This document shows positions 15,450-21,364 of a DNA stretch of 21,364 bases, one piece after another. The first letter of the stretch is position 1. The number at the start of each line of letters is the position of its first letter. Both the position numbers and the translations under genes were made by a program. The stretch spans positions 1 to 21,364 of the forward strand of contig CAZXVH010000093.1 in assembly GCA_964643965.1 (NCBI GenBank). Reading direction: 5' to 3'. The notes under the pieces are model-generated. The model saw nothing but the letters and a program-made list of their open reading frames with translations. It was not told the DNA's origin and searched no databases. The stretch is from GCA-2746795 sp964643965. Its GTDB lineage: Bacteria; Chloroflexota; Anaerolineae; Promineifilales; Promineifilaceae.

Positions 15450-16175
15450 TTATTCCACAACTTGCATGACCAGGGCGGCGGCTACGATAGCGGCCGTTTC
15501 CGCGCGGAGGATGCGTTTGCCCAGGGTGACGGGGATGAGGCCAGCCGCACGGCCGTTTGCCACCTCATCATCCGTCCATCCCCCTTCCGGCCCAATAAAA
15601 ACTGCCACTTCGACAGGCTTCACTTCGACAGGCTCAGTGGCCGTTAGCGCGGAAGCAATTGTAAGACCAGCCGCCGCCACCGAGGGCATCAGGCCGGATT
15701 GGTTTGGCTGCCACCGGGCAAGCACATCTGCCAGCTTGATCGGCGGTGCAATTTGGGGGATGCGGCCGCGCCCGGACTGCTCCGCCGCTTCGGTGACGAT
15801 GCGCTGCCAGCGTTCCCGCTTCTTCGGCGGCCGGGCTACCGTCCGCTCTGACAGTAAGGGGACAAAGCGAGAGACGCCAATTTCCGTGCCTTTTTGCAGC
15901 ACCCACTCGTAATTGTCCCGCTTGAGCAGGCAGGCGTAAAGCGTGAGTTGGCTAGTTGGTTCGCTGGTGACGGGGCGTTTTTGCTGGAGAACGGCCGTTA
16001 CCCCCTTCTTATCCACCTGCACCAACGCCACTTCCGCTTCCCAGCCGGCGCCATCCAGCAGCGCCACCACCCGGTCGCCCACGCCCAGGCGCAGCACCTG
16101 CCGTATCTGGCGCGCCTGCTCGTCCGAGAATATAACCTGATCATTGTCGAGGGTGGTGACGAAAAATCTGTGCAT
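15450..16175 (-). CDS. rsmE: 16S rRNA (uracil1498-N3)-methyltransferase RsmE
   Basis: This SPOUT enzyme of 241 residues makes m3U1498 near the decoding site. It begins MHRFFVTTL, as expected, so I use ATG 16175 rather than an ATG six codons upstream. An N-terminal PUA-like barrel (about 1-75) is followed by the catalytic knot: KGTEIGVSRFVPL, EQSGRGRIP, IGPEGGWTDDE (194 on) and LGKRILRAETAAI. Just before the IGPEGG strand lies a 15-bp tandem duplication (15606-15620 and 15621-15635) coding EPVEV-KPVEV. It looks like a repeat element that landed in a loop and kept the frame. The gene lies 47 bp downstream of the Rmt-like gene, probably in one transcript with it. Confidence 0.95.
   Translation of the reverse strand: MHRFFVTTLDNDQVIFSDEQARQIRQVLRLGVGDRVVALLDGAGWEAEVALVQVDKKGVTAVLQQKRPVTSEPTSQLTLYACLLKRDNYEWVLQKGTEIGVSRFVPLLSERTVARPPKKRERWQRIVTEAAEQSGRGRIPQIAPPIKLADVLARWQPNQSGLMPSVAAAGLTIASALTATEPVEVKPVEVAVFIGPEGGWTDDEVANGRAAGLIPVTLGKRILRAETAAIVAAALVMQVVE
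15606..15635. repeat. 15-bp tandem duplication inside rsmE
   Basis: CACTTCGACAGGCTT is followed directly by CACTTCGACAGGCTC. The inner core CGACAGGCTC recurs in the opposite orientation at 19151-19160, inside the N-terminal part of the second TGT gene, so the core seems to be a dispersed repeat tolerated in coding DNA. Confidence 0.7.
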
Positions 16176-16182
16176 AATTCTT

Positions 16183-16250
16183 AGCGAGAGCAAGAGGACT
16201 GAGCAAGAGGATGTCTTGCCCTCTAGCTCTTGCTCTCTCCTCTCGCTTTC
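16183..16250. repeat. GAGCAAGAG direct and inverted repeats
   Basis: GAGCAAGAG occurs at 16188-16196 and 16201-16209, and its complement CTCTTGCTC at 16227-16235, bounded by GCGAGAG and CTCTCGC. The stretch can fold into a long stem between the two genes. It also encodes the last residues of the Rmt-like protein (KARGESKS). Confidence 0.65.
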
Positions 16251-17047
16251 TCAATACAAAATACAAGTTCGCCCTCAAATAAAATTTCGGTAGTTTGCCA
16301 GGGTAGGCCATCGCTGAGTTGGGCCATGAATTCACGGTAACGGGGGGTGAGGTTGCGGCCGCCGTGAGTGCTGATTTCAGGGAAAGAAAGTACCAGCCAG
16401 TGGACGTTGAGCGCTTCCAGTAACGGCCGTCCTAAATCGCCGTAGTTGCGGGCAAAGCGGGGCATCTCCTTGAGGAACAGGGCTACATCCGCCTGCTCTT
16501 GCGGAAATTGCAGGGCCACGTCTTGCAGCTTTGCCAGCGGTTCCAACCCTTGCAGCCGGAAATAATGGTTCAGAAAATCAATGCGCGGTTCGTGGATGTC
16601 GTAGGCGTAGAACCGGACGCTTGTGGGCAGGTCCATCCAGGGAAAGGCCAGCGGATTGAGGCCACAAGCGATATCGAGCAGGCTGCGCGGTTTGCCGGTG
16701 ACGGCGAAGATTTCCCGGTAAAAGATGTCGAGCAGGGGCAGCCGTTCGCGGGTGGAGAGGTGGGTGGCGAGCAGGGCGCGGCAGGTGGCTTTGATTTGGA
16801 CAGGATCGTGGGTGGCGAAAACGGCCGTTAACTGCTTTTTGGCCGCTTCATAATCCGGGTCGCCCAAATAGGGGGCCATGATGCTGTGCAGTTGGGTGCG
16901 CACCGACTTGAGCGCCGCCTTCGGCTTCTTGTGCCGCTGCAGCGCCTCGGTTGCCAGTTGGCGGATGGTTTCTTCGCTGGTATCGCCGTATTTTCTGGAT
17001 TGTTTAACGGCCGTTACCAGCGCCTCTATCTCTGCTTCATGACTCAT
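16223..17047 (-). CDS. Rmt/ArmA-family 16S rRNA methyltransferase paralogue 1 (divergent)
   Basis: The 274-residue protein shares the layout of the aminoglycoside-resistance enzymes that make m7G1405. The N-terminal RNA-binding helices contain VKQSRKYGDTSEETIRQLAT and LKSVRTQLHSIMAPYLGD, then HLSTRERLPLLDIFY, the SAM loop LLDIACGLNPLAFPW (123-137) and YAYDIH. The later motif, which in RmtB and in the adjacent paralogue reads S-F-P-x-x-S-L-G-G-R-x-K-G-M, is here SFPEISTHGGRNLTPRYREF, and the L-K-x-L-P segment reads FLKEMPRFARNYG. It keeps the SAM site but has changed residues on the RNA-facing side. The target may therefore differ from G1405. ATG 17047 was preferred to the one at 17071 because the family-like sequence starts there. 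It is co-directional with rsmE. Confidence 0.82.
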   Translation of the reverse strand: MSHEAEIEALVTAVKQSRKYGDTSEETIRQLATEALQRHKKPKAALKSVRTQLHSIMAPYLGDPDYEAAKKQLTAVFATHDPVQIKATCRALLATHLSTRERLPLLDIFYREIFAVTGKPRSLLDIACGLNPLAFPWMDLPTSVRFYAYDIHEPRIDFLNHYFRLQGLEPLAKLQDVALQFPQEQADVALFLKEMPRFARNYGDLGRPLLEALNVHWLVLSFPEISTHGGRNLTPRYREFMAQLSDGLPWQTTEILFEGELVFCIEKARGESKS

Positions 17048-17060
17048 TAAAAACTCATTA

Positions 17061-17142
17061 CAAAGATACAAAGGAACAAAGGGACAAAGGTTTTCTTTGT
17101 TCCTTTGTCTCTTTGCGCCTTTGTATTATTTTTGTGCCTTTG
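17061..17142. repeat. Inverted CAAAGG / CCTTTG octamer arrays
   Basis: Units CAAAGATA, CAAAGGAA, CAAAGGGA, CAAAGG (17061-17090) are followed by TTCCTTTG, TCTCTTTG, CGCCTTTG and TGCCTTTG (from 17091). The two halves are mirror complements and could fold into a long hairpin between the two methyltransferase genes. The array abuts the stop codon of paralogue 2. Confidence 0.8.
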
Positions 17143-17144
17143 TA

Positions 17145-18005
17145 TTATTTTCCCGTCTCCACTAAAAACGCCAACTCATTCTCAAACACAAACCGCTTTA
17201 CGCCCCAGCCACGCCCTTCAAGCCAGCCCTCAAACTGCGCCTGGTAGTTTTGCACCATACCCTTTTGCCGTCCACCCAGGCTTTTGGCGGGAAAGCTGAT
17301 GAGCAGGTATCTGGCTTGCAGGCAATCCAGGAGACGAGGAACGGCCGTTTTGTCAATCTGGGCCAATACCGGCAGCGTCTTCAGCAGCAGAGCCAGGTCA
17401 ACCGGCTCCGTGGGCGGCTGGGCGGCCACGTCACGCACTTCAGCCTGGCCCGGAATACCGGCCAGCGCCAGATAGTCGCCCAGAAACGCCATCATATCCG
17501 CGTAAATGTCATAGGCTAAATAGGTGGCGTCTTCGGCTAACGGCATCCAACTCTGGGCCAGCGGATTGAGACCGCAAGCAATATCCATGACAGTGTGAAT
17601 GGGCGGCAGCCCGGCCAACGTGTCCGCATAAAACCGGTCTAAAATTGGCAAGCGCTCTCGGGTGGAGGTGTGCAGGCGCATGATTTCCACGAGAGCATCC
17701 CGCTGTATTCCGTTTGTCTCCTGTTGAGCCGTTTTCAGCGTAAGCAGCGCCTTATCATAATCAATTTTAGCGTCCTGATAGGCGCCGCCCACCTGGTGCA
17801 GCTTGTTCTTGGTGGCCTTGAGCGCCTCTTTGTAACTGCGCCGCCTGGCCAACTCCGCCGCCCCCACCCGTCGGATGAGGTCGGGCGAGACGGATTGGTA
17901 TTTGGGGGATTGGGAAACGGCCGTTACCAGCTCTTCTAATTGTGTTCCACTCAAGGGATGTTTTTCTTCAGTAAGGATTTCTTCGGGATTCTCTCTGATG
18001 TTCAT
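17145..18005 (-). CDS. Rmt/ArmA-family 16S rRNA (guanine1405-N7)-methyltransferase paralogue 2
   Basis: The 286-residue protein is close to the RmtB pattern throughout: VSQSPKYQSVSPDLIRRV, ALKATKNKLHQVGGAYQD, LHTSTRERLPILDRFYAD, SAM loop MDIACGLNPLAQSW (140-153), LAYDIY, DLALLLKTLPVLAQ and LLISFPAKSLGGRQKGM followed by Q-N-Y-x-x-x-F-E-G. These are the segments that in RmtB and ArmA hold SAM and position G1405. Known members confer high resistance to 4,6-linked aminoglycosides. Here the gene lies among housekeeping modification genes and carries the host palindrome, so it looks intrinsic and not recently mobilised. The N-terminus is about 20 residues longer than RmtB. A perfect -10 box lies 24 bases before ATG 18005. 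Confidence 0.88.
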   Translation of the reverse strand: MNIRENPEEILTEEKHPLSGTQLEELVTAVSQSPKYQSVSPDLIRRVGAAELARRRSYKEALKATKNKLHQVGGAYQDAKIDYDKALLTLKTAQQETNGIQRDALVEIMRLHTSTRERLPILDRFYADTLAGLPPIHTVMDIACGLNPLAQSWMPLAEDATYLAYDIYADMMAFLGDYLALAGIPGQAEVRDVAAQPPTEPVDLALLLKTLPVLAQIDKTAVPRLLDCLQARYLLISFPAKSLGGRQKGMVQNYQAQFEGWLEGRGWGVKRFVFENELAFLVETGK

Positions 18006-18029
18006 ACTGAAACTGATTTCATAGCGACC

Positions 18030-18035
18030 ATTATA
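18030..18035 (-). promoter_or_regulatory. Candidate -10 box of methyltransferase paralogue 2
   Basis: The minus strand reads TATAAT, overlapping the stop of the upstream TGT gene. The predicted leader is about 17 bases and has no Shine-Dalgarno. No -35 consensus is visible. It would let the methyltransferase genes be transcribed apart from the TGT gene. Confidence 0.4.
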
Positions 18036-19194
18036 GCATCTCTTGCCGGGCAGCTGTTCGCAGCGCCGCCATCATCATCGTCATAAAACGCAAATTATGA
18101 ATCGTGGCCAGGCGGGGGAAAAGGGCGTCGTTGACCTTGTACAGGTGATGCAAATAGCCCAGAGTGTAATGGCGGCAAGTATGGCAGTCGCAAAATTCCG
18201 AGACGGGCAGGTTGGCCTTGATCTGCTTTTTGTCATGGGCGTAGACGTACTTGAACCACTTGCCCTCCAGTTTGCTGGTGGTGGGATCGAGGGTGAAGCG
18301 GTATAAACGGCCGTGCCGCGCATCGCGGGTGGGCATGGTGCTGTCAAACAGTTCGTAACCCAACCGGACACAAGCGGCCACATTTTCGGGATGGCCCACA
18401 CCCAGAGCGTGGAGCGTAAATTGGCGCGGCACAAACTCGCGCACCCAGCCCAACACGTCAATGAGCAAATTGTTGTCCGCATCCAACGGCCAGCCGCCAT
18501 AACCGTAACCATCGAAGCCAATTTCCAGAAGCCGCGCGGCGCATTGACGACGCAGGTCGATGTCGCCGCCGCCCTGCACCACCGCCACCAATTTGGGTCG
18601 CTGCGCCTCGCTCAACCCCTTCTCCGCCAGCAAGTGGTCAAATTCCGCCCGGCAGCGTTTGGCCCAGGCCACCGTGCGCTGCACCGAACTTTTTTGCACA
18701 TCCGGCGGATCATCCACATGGGTGCAGTCGTCGAGGCAGATAATGACGTCTGCGCCGTAGCTCATTTGCAGTTGGATGCTTTTTTCGGGGGTGAAGTTGA
18801 ACTTTTTATCCTCGATGCGGAAGATAGCGCCCTTGTCGCTGATGCTGCCGCTTTTGGCGTTTTGGCGAATGAGCGAATAAACCTGGAAGCCGCCGGAATC
18901 GGTGAAGATGGGGCCGCGCCAGCCTGACATGGCGTGCAGTCCGCCCAGCGCTTGAATGGTGGAGGAGCCGGGGCGCTGCATCAGGTGGTAGACGTTCATC
19001 TGCACGGCTTGCACGCCGCTGCCGGCAAGGTCTTGAGCATCAAGGGACTTGACCACGCCCTGGGTGCCATCGGGAAGGAAGGCGGGCAGGTGTAAACGGC
19101 CGTTTGGCAAGGTCAGCGTTTTGAGGGCTGAGGGCTGAAGCGCCGGTCTTGAGCCTGTCGCCGGGTCGTCTTGTGGTCGGGTGAATTCGTTCAT
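18031..19194 (-). CDS. Second, divergent tRNA-guanine transglycosylase-family protein
   Basis: This 387-residue TIM-barrel enzyme keeps the TGT chemistry: DSGGFQVYS (Asp99), LDDC (Asp155), VVQGGG, nucleophile Asp284 in LFDSTMPTRDARHG and zinc ligands Cys335, Cys337, Cys340 and His366. The base-binding loop, GGLAVGE in the canonical enzyme at 9376-10488, is YGGWPLDAD here, and FDECPPP is LDDCTHV. It also has a longer segment before the zinc site (KWFKYVYAHDKKQIKANLP). This suggests a different base or nucleic acid substrate, but no dpd-type DNA modification genes are present. Its ATG overlaps the TGA of the upstream membrane gene as ATGA. A repeat core is found in the codons for residues 10-20. 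The family is sure; the substrate is open. Confidence 0.88.
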   Translation of the reverse strand: MNEFTRPQDDPATGSRPALQPSALKTLTLPNGRLHLPAFLPDGTQGVVKSLDAQDLAGSGVQAVQMNVYHLMQRPGSSTIQALGGLHAMSGWRGPIFTDSGGFQVYSLIRQNAKSGSISDKGAIFRIEDKKFNFTPEKSIQLQMSYGADVIICLDDCTHVDDPPDVQKSSVQRTVAWAKRCRAEFDHLLAEKGLSEAQRPKLVAVVQGGGDIDLRRQCAARLLEIGFDGYGYGGWPLDADNNLLIDVLGWVREFVPRQFTLHALGVGHPENVAACVRLGYELFDSTMPTRDARHGRLYRFTLDPTTSKLEGKWFKYVYAHDKKQIKANLPVSEFCDCHTCRHYTLGYLHHLYKVNDALFPRLATIHNLRFMTMMMAALRTAARQEML

Positions 19195-20561
19195 AAGTCA
19201 ACTGATTCTAACAACAAATTCGCCATTTGCCCTTCTCCCGGCCCTCGCCCAATTTTATGCAGCGCCGTTATCAAGCCCACCATCACCCAAAAGACAAAGC
19301 CGGGCCGCGCCCCGAGGGCCACCGTATCCAGCAAGCCGTAGACAAAATAAGCGGCCAGGCAGCCGATAAAACCGAGGCTGAGTACACGCAGCCAGCCATC
19401 GGCCGCCCGCCGCCACGTCTGCCACAACATCGCCGCCAATCCCAGCCACAACGACATATAGGCGATCATGCCGGGGATACCTAAATCCAGCCCGGCTTGC
19501 AGCCAATGGTTATGGGCGTGGGCGATGTCGGTGTCGGGCGAAATGAGGAACAGGGGGTACAAAATATGCACCACTTTGCGGAAGTTGTTCATGCCCATGC
19601 CGGTAAAGGGGAAATCTTGCAAGCCGTAGATGGCCCGCGACCAAATTTCCAACCGCCCGGAAAGGGAACTGGCCGGGTCGCCGCTGTCGATATTGGCCTG
19701 CTCAAAGAAGGCGGCCATCACCGCATCTGGCCCTGTGACCGTCACGCCCACGGCGAACAGGGCCACTAATGTGACGATTATGATGAGGGTGAGCTTGCGC
19801 GAGACGGCCGTTAGCCCCAGCAGCCCCATCAGCAGCAGCGCCACCAGCAGCCCGGCCAGCCCCGCCCGGGATCGGGTTAACAACAGCACCGCCAGCAGCG
19901 AAACGGCCGTGCCCGTCAACAGCAGCGCCAGCAGCCCCGCTCCCCACCAATGAAAGCGCCGCGCCAACCCCCGGAAACGACCCCACGCCGCCAGCGCCAG
20001 GGCCACCGCCAACGGCGTCAGCCACAACAGCACCCCCGCCACTTGATTCGGATTGACGGCCTCGGCGGCGCGAGCCAATCCCGTCACCGACGCTGGAACC
20101 CGGGCCAGCAGCGGCCCCAATACTGGCACATTGCCAAACCAGCCATAGACCACCATACTGACGGCCGCCAGTCCCAGCACCAGGCCGTATAAGGCCGCCA
20201 CCCCCCACCACAAGCGGGAAGGCGACGCGCCCACCCCCTGCACCACCGCATAAAACAACGCTATTCCATACACCAATCCGGCGATCTTCACCAGGCTGTG
20301 GGCCATATCAAAGGTGGCGTACTGGCTCACCAGCACCATCAGCAGCAGCCCCCACAGCGACCAATCCACCGGCGTCGGCGGCGCCAGATGTCCGGTGGCT
20401 ATCCAGCGCACCAGCCACAGCAACGGGATCACCAGCAGCGCCAGCGTGCGCATTGGCGAAGGAAACAGCGCCAGCGGCAGCAGCAAACCTAAAATCAGCC
20501 ACTCAACGGCCGTTATCCGGCGGCACACCCCTTTCACGCCCGCCCAAAATCTACCCTTCAT
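19191..20561 (-). CDS. O-antigen ligase / Wzy-type polysaccharide membrane protein
   Basis: The 456-residue protein has about ten to twelve membrane helices. The Wzy_C region is recognisable: LLTRSRAGLAGLLVALLL (228 on), then a large outer loop with GRLEIWSRA (302 on), FPFTGMGMNNF and HAHNHWLQAGLDLGIPG (348 on). Members join or polymerise lipid-linked glycans at the outer face of the inner membrane; the acceptor here is unknown, and no glycosyltransferase genes are nearby. The start ATG 20561 lies inside a short GAAGGAT repeat that also supplies a GAAGG ribosome binding site. A five-codon frame (ATG 20575, MKDEG) ends in a TGA overlapping this ATG. The gene overlaps the second TGT gene by 4 bp, so the two are translationally coupled. 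Confidence 0.85.
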   Translation of the reverse strand: MKGRFWAGVKGVCRRITAVEWLILGLLLPLALFPSPMRTLALLVIPLLWLVRWIATGHLAPPTPVDWSLWGLLLMVLVSQYATFDMAHSLVKIAGLVYGIALFYAVVQGVGASPSRLWWGVAALYGLVLGLAAVSMVVYGWFGNVPVLGPLLARVPASVTGLARAAEAVNPNQVAGVLLWLTPLAVALALAAWGRFRGLARRFHWWGAGLLALLLTGTAVSLLAVLLLTRSRAGLAGLLVALLLMGLLGLTAVSRKLTLIIIVTLVALFAVGVTVTGPDAVMAAFFEQANIDSGDPASSLSGRLEIWSRAIYGLQDFPFTGMGMNNFRKVVHILYPLFLISPDTDIAHAHNHWLQAGLDLGIPGMIAYMSLWLGLAAMLWQTWRRAADGWLRVLSLGFIGCLAAYFVYGLLDTVALGARPGFVFWVMVGLITALHKIGRGPGEGQMANLLLESVDL

Positions 20562-20580
20562 CCTTCGTCCTTCATCCTTT
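20561..20580 (-). repeat. GAAGGAY heptamer repeat carrying the ribosome binding site
   Basis: On the minus strand the bases read AAGGATGAAGGACGAAGGAT, with units of 7 bp. The repeat contains the Shine-Dalgarno for the ligase gene and a five-codon leader frame. Confidence 0.55.
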
Positions 20581-20622
20581 ATTCTTGATCATTCTGATTG
20601 TCACCCCACCCCACCCAAAAAG

Positions 20623-20648
20623 CAAAAAACCCCGCCTAAAGCGAGGTT
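20623..20648 (-). terminator. Rho-independent terminator for the secreted-protein gene
   Basis: On the minus strand AACCTCGC (20648-20641) and GCGGGGTT (20635-20628) form an 8-bp stem with a 5-base loop, followed by TTTTTT. It lies past the octamer array downstream of the gene ending at 20705. Confidence 0.85.
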
Positions 20649-20655
20649 CCAGCCA

Positions 20656-20718
20656 ACTACCTGACTACCCGACCATCCGACTATTCGACCATCCGACTAT
20701 TCGACTATTCGACTATTC
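20656..20718. repeat. RRTRGTCG octamer array at the 3' end of the secreted-protein gene
   Basis: On the minus strand the units are AATAGTCG (several), GATGGTCG and GGTAGTCR, about eight copies. The array enters the gene: it supplies the last codons and the TAG stop. The same family recurs at 21310-21364 on the other side of the gene. Confidence 0.85.
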
Positions 20719-21238
20719 CCTCCAGCAGCATCTCGCCTTCCCGCAGTTCCACGTTTGTCACCACAATCTCCCAGGTGACTTGCTCATACAGCGCCGTTAC
20801 ATCAGCAATGGCCTTGAGCAGTAACGCGGGGACGCGAAGACCGGCTACCTGCATCTCTTCTACGCGACCCTGCAAACGGCCGTTCTCCACATACACCGAC
20901 ACCCGCCCCGACGCCGCAATCTGCAAGCGCCCTACCTGTAAGAAGCCGCTGCCGGTGATGCCATCCTCATGAATAGCCACCTGCGCCTCGCGGAACGGCA
21001 GATCAGGATGTTCGGCCAACACCCAATCCACAATCTCGGCCGCCATCTCATCCGTAAACAGTACGCTGTAGGTATCACCGGTCCAGGTACGCGCCGGTTG
21101 AAAGAAGGGATTCACAGCGTCATCCTTAACCTCACCTATTTCAGCCGCCACTGGTGGAACCTGAACCATACCCCAAACCAGACCCACCACCAGCAAAACC
21201 AACCCTACTCGCTGCCTCAATTGTTTCATAATTTTCAT
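20705..21238 (-). CDS. Secreted protein, possibly LmeA/DUF2993-like lipid-binding fold
   Basis: The 177-residue protein has an N-terminal signal peptide: basic MKIMKQLRQR, hydrophobic VGLVLLVVGLVWGMV, and likely cleavage after VAA, without a lipobox Cys. The mature part is an alternating strand pattern ending EIVVTNVELREGEMLLEG, which resembles the closing strands of DUF2993/LmeA phospholipid-binding domains. This is a weak resemblance and no motif proves it. The codons for the last residues (IVE) and the stop lie in an octamer repeat array, so the C-terminus was set by the repeat. ATG 21229 is an alternative start, with GGGA at a better distance. It is probably a single-gene unit with its own terminator. 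Confidence 0.7.
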   Translation of the reverse strand: MKIMKQLRQRVGLVLLVVGLVWGMVQVPPVAAEIGEVKDDAVNPFFQPARTWTGDTYSVLFTDEMAAEIVDWVLAEHPDLPFREAQVAIHEDGITGSGFLQVGRLQIAASGRVSVYVENGRLQGRVEEMQVAGLRVPALLLKAIADVTALYEQVTWEIVVTNVELREGEMLLEGIVE

Positions 21239-21309
21239 CCCGACACGTTGACAGTCCCGTTCTACAATGTTTAACCCATCAATAATACCAGCAATCCTAA
21301 ATTTAAAAC

Positions 21310-21364
21310 CTACCCGACTACCCGACTACCCGACTACCCGACTACCCGACTATCCGACTACCCG
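21310..21364. repeat. CTACCCGA octamer array, cut by the window end
   Basis: At least six units of CTACCCGA, one as CTATCCGA, run to the last base. On the minus strand this is GGTAGTCG, the same unit as the array at 20656-20718. Confidence 0.9.

Larger units (their letters stand above)
647..20883. repeat. Dispersed palindrome ACGGCCGT, 30 exact copies
   Basis: Exact copies start at 647, 968, 988, 1254, 1440, 2043, 2386, 2595, 3140, 4111, 5491, 9420, 10432, 11320, 12678, 13077, 14370, 15549, 15991, 16433, 16821, 17007, 17341, 17917, 18307, 19096, 19804, 19903, 20506 and 20876. Many are extended to AACGGCCGTT. Most lie inside genes, in all reading frames, giving TAV, NGR/DGR or RP in the proteins. 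Two lie in a gap and make a terminator. None occurs from 5499 to 9419. Confidence 0.95.

Noticed and set aside
18031..19194. DpdA-type DNA modification system around the second TGT
   Set aside because: None of the other dpd genes, helicases or restriction components is nearby, and the protein keeps normal TGT length and zinc site. Only a changed substrate pocket can be claimed.

Overview
The window is 21.4 kb of bacterial chromosome, mostly GC-rich, with closely packed genes on both strands. The gene content, a clpC/mutS2/rlmH/rsmI/rsmE/tgt housekeeping set, frequent absence of Shine-Dalgarno sequences, and homologues of the ArmA/RmtB 16S rRNA methyltransferases suggest a Chloroflexota (Anaerolineae/Caldilineae-like) genome. 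That placement is an inference from gene content and style, not from a marker gene.

Layout. (1) 1-6110: the 3' part of a membrane-anchored alpha/beta hydrolase (+), a many-pass orphan histidine kinase (-), a small flavin split-barrel protein (+) and the AAA+ unfoldase ClpC (+), closed by a hairpin terminator that can work in both directions. (2) 6239-9372: a lower-GC island with a MgtC/DUF4010-type membrane protein, an IS630-like transposase remnant, a frameshifted HigB/RelE toxin, an attC-like inverted repeat, an intact MazF-type toxin-antitoxin pair, and PIN and cupin fragments. (3) 9376-14551: tgt (-), then mutS2, a HAD hydrolase and rlmH (+). (4) 14630-20561: an all-minus run of rsmI, rsmE, two tandem paralogues of the 16S rRNA G1405 N7-methyltransferase family, a second divergent tgt, and an O-antigen-ligase-like membrane protein whose stop overlaps the second tgt start. 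(5) 20705-21238: a small secreted protein flanked on both sides by the same octamer repeat array.

How it fits together. By family knowledge, RsmI (C1402), the Rmt-type enzymes (G1405) and RsmE (U1498) all modify helix 44 of 16S rRNA around the decoding A site. RlmH modifies the facing 23S helix 69, and TGT enzymes modify the tRNA wobble base. Region 4 therefore reads as a decoding-centre modification cluster, and its least expected members are the tandem aminoglycoside-resistance-type methyltransferases and the second TGT.

Two sequence-level features run across the genes. The exact palindrome ACGGCCGT occurs 30 times by my count, in coding and non-coding DNA on both strands, against about 0.3 expected for a random 8-mer. 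It is absent from 5499 to 9419, a stretch that includes the whole low-GC island. Second, many intergenic gaps hold short arrays of 7-8 bp units whose sequence differs from gap to gap. No tRNA, rRNA or CRISPR array was seen.
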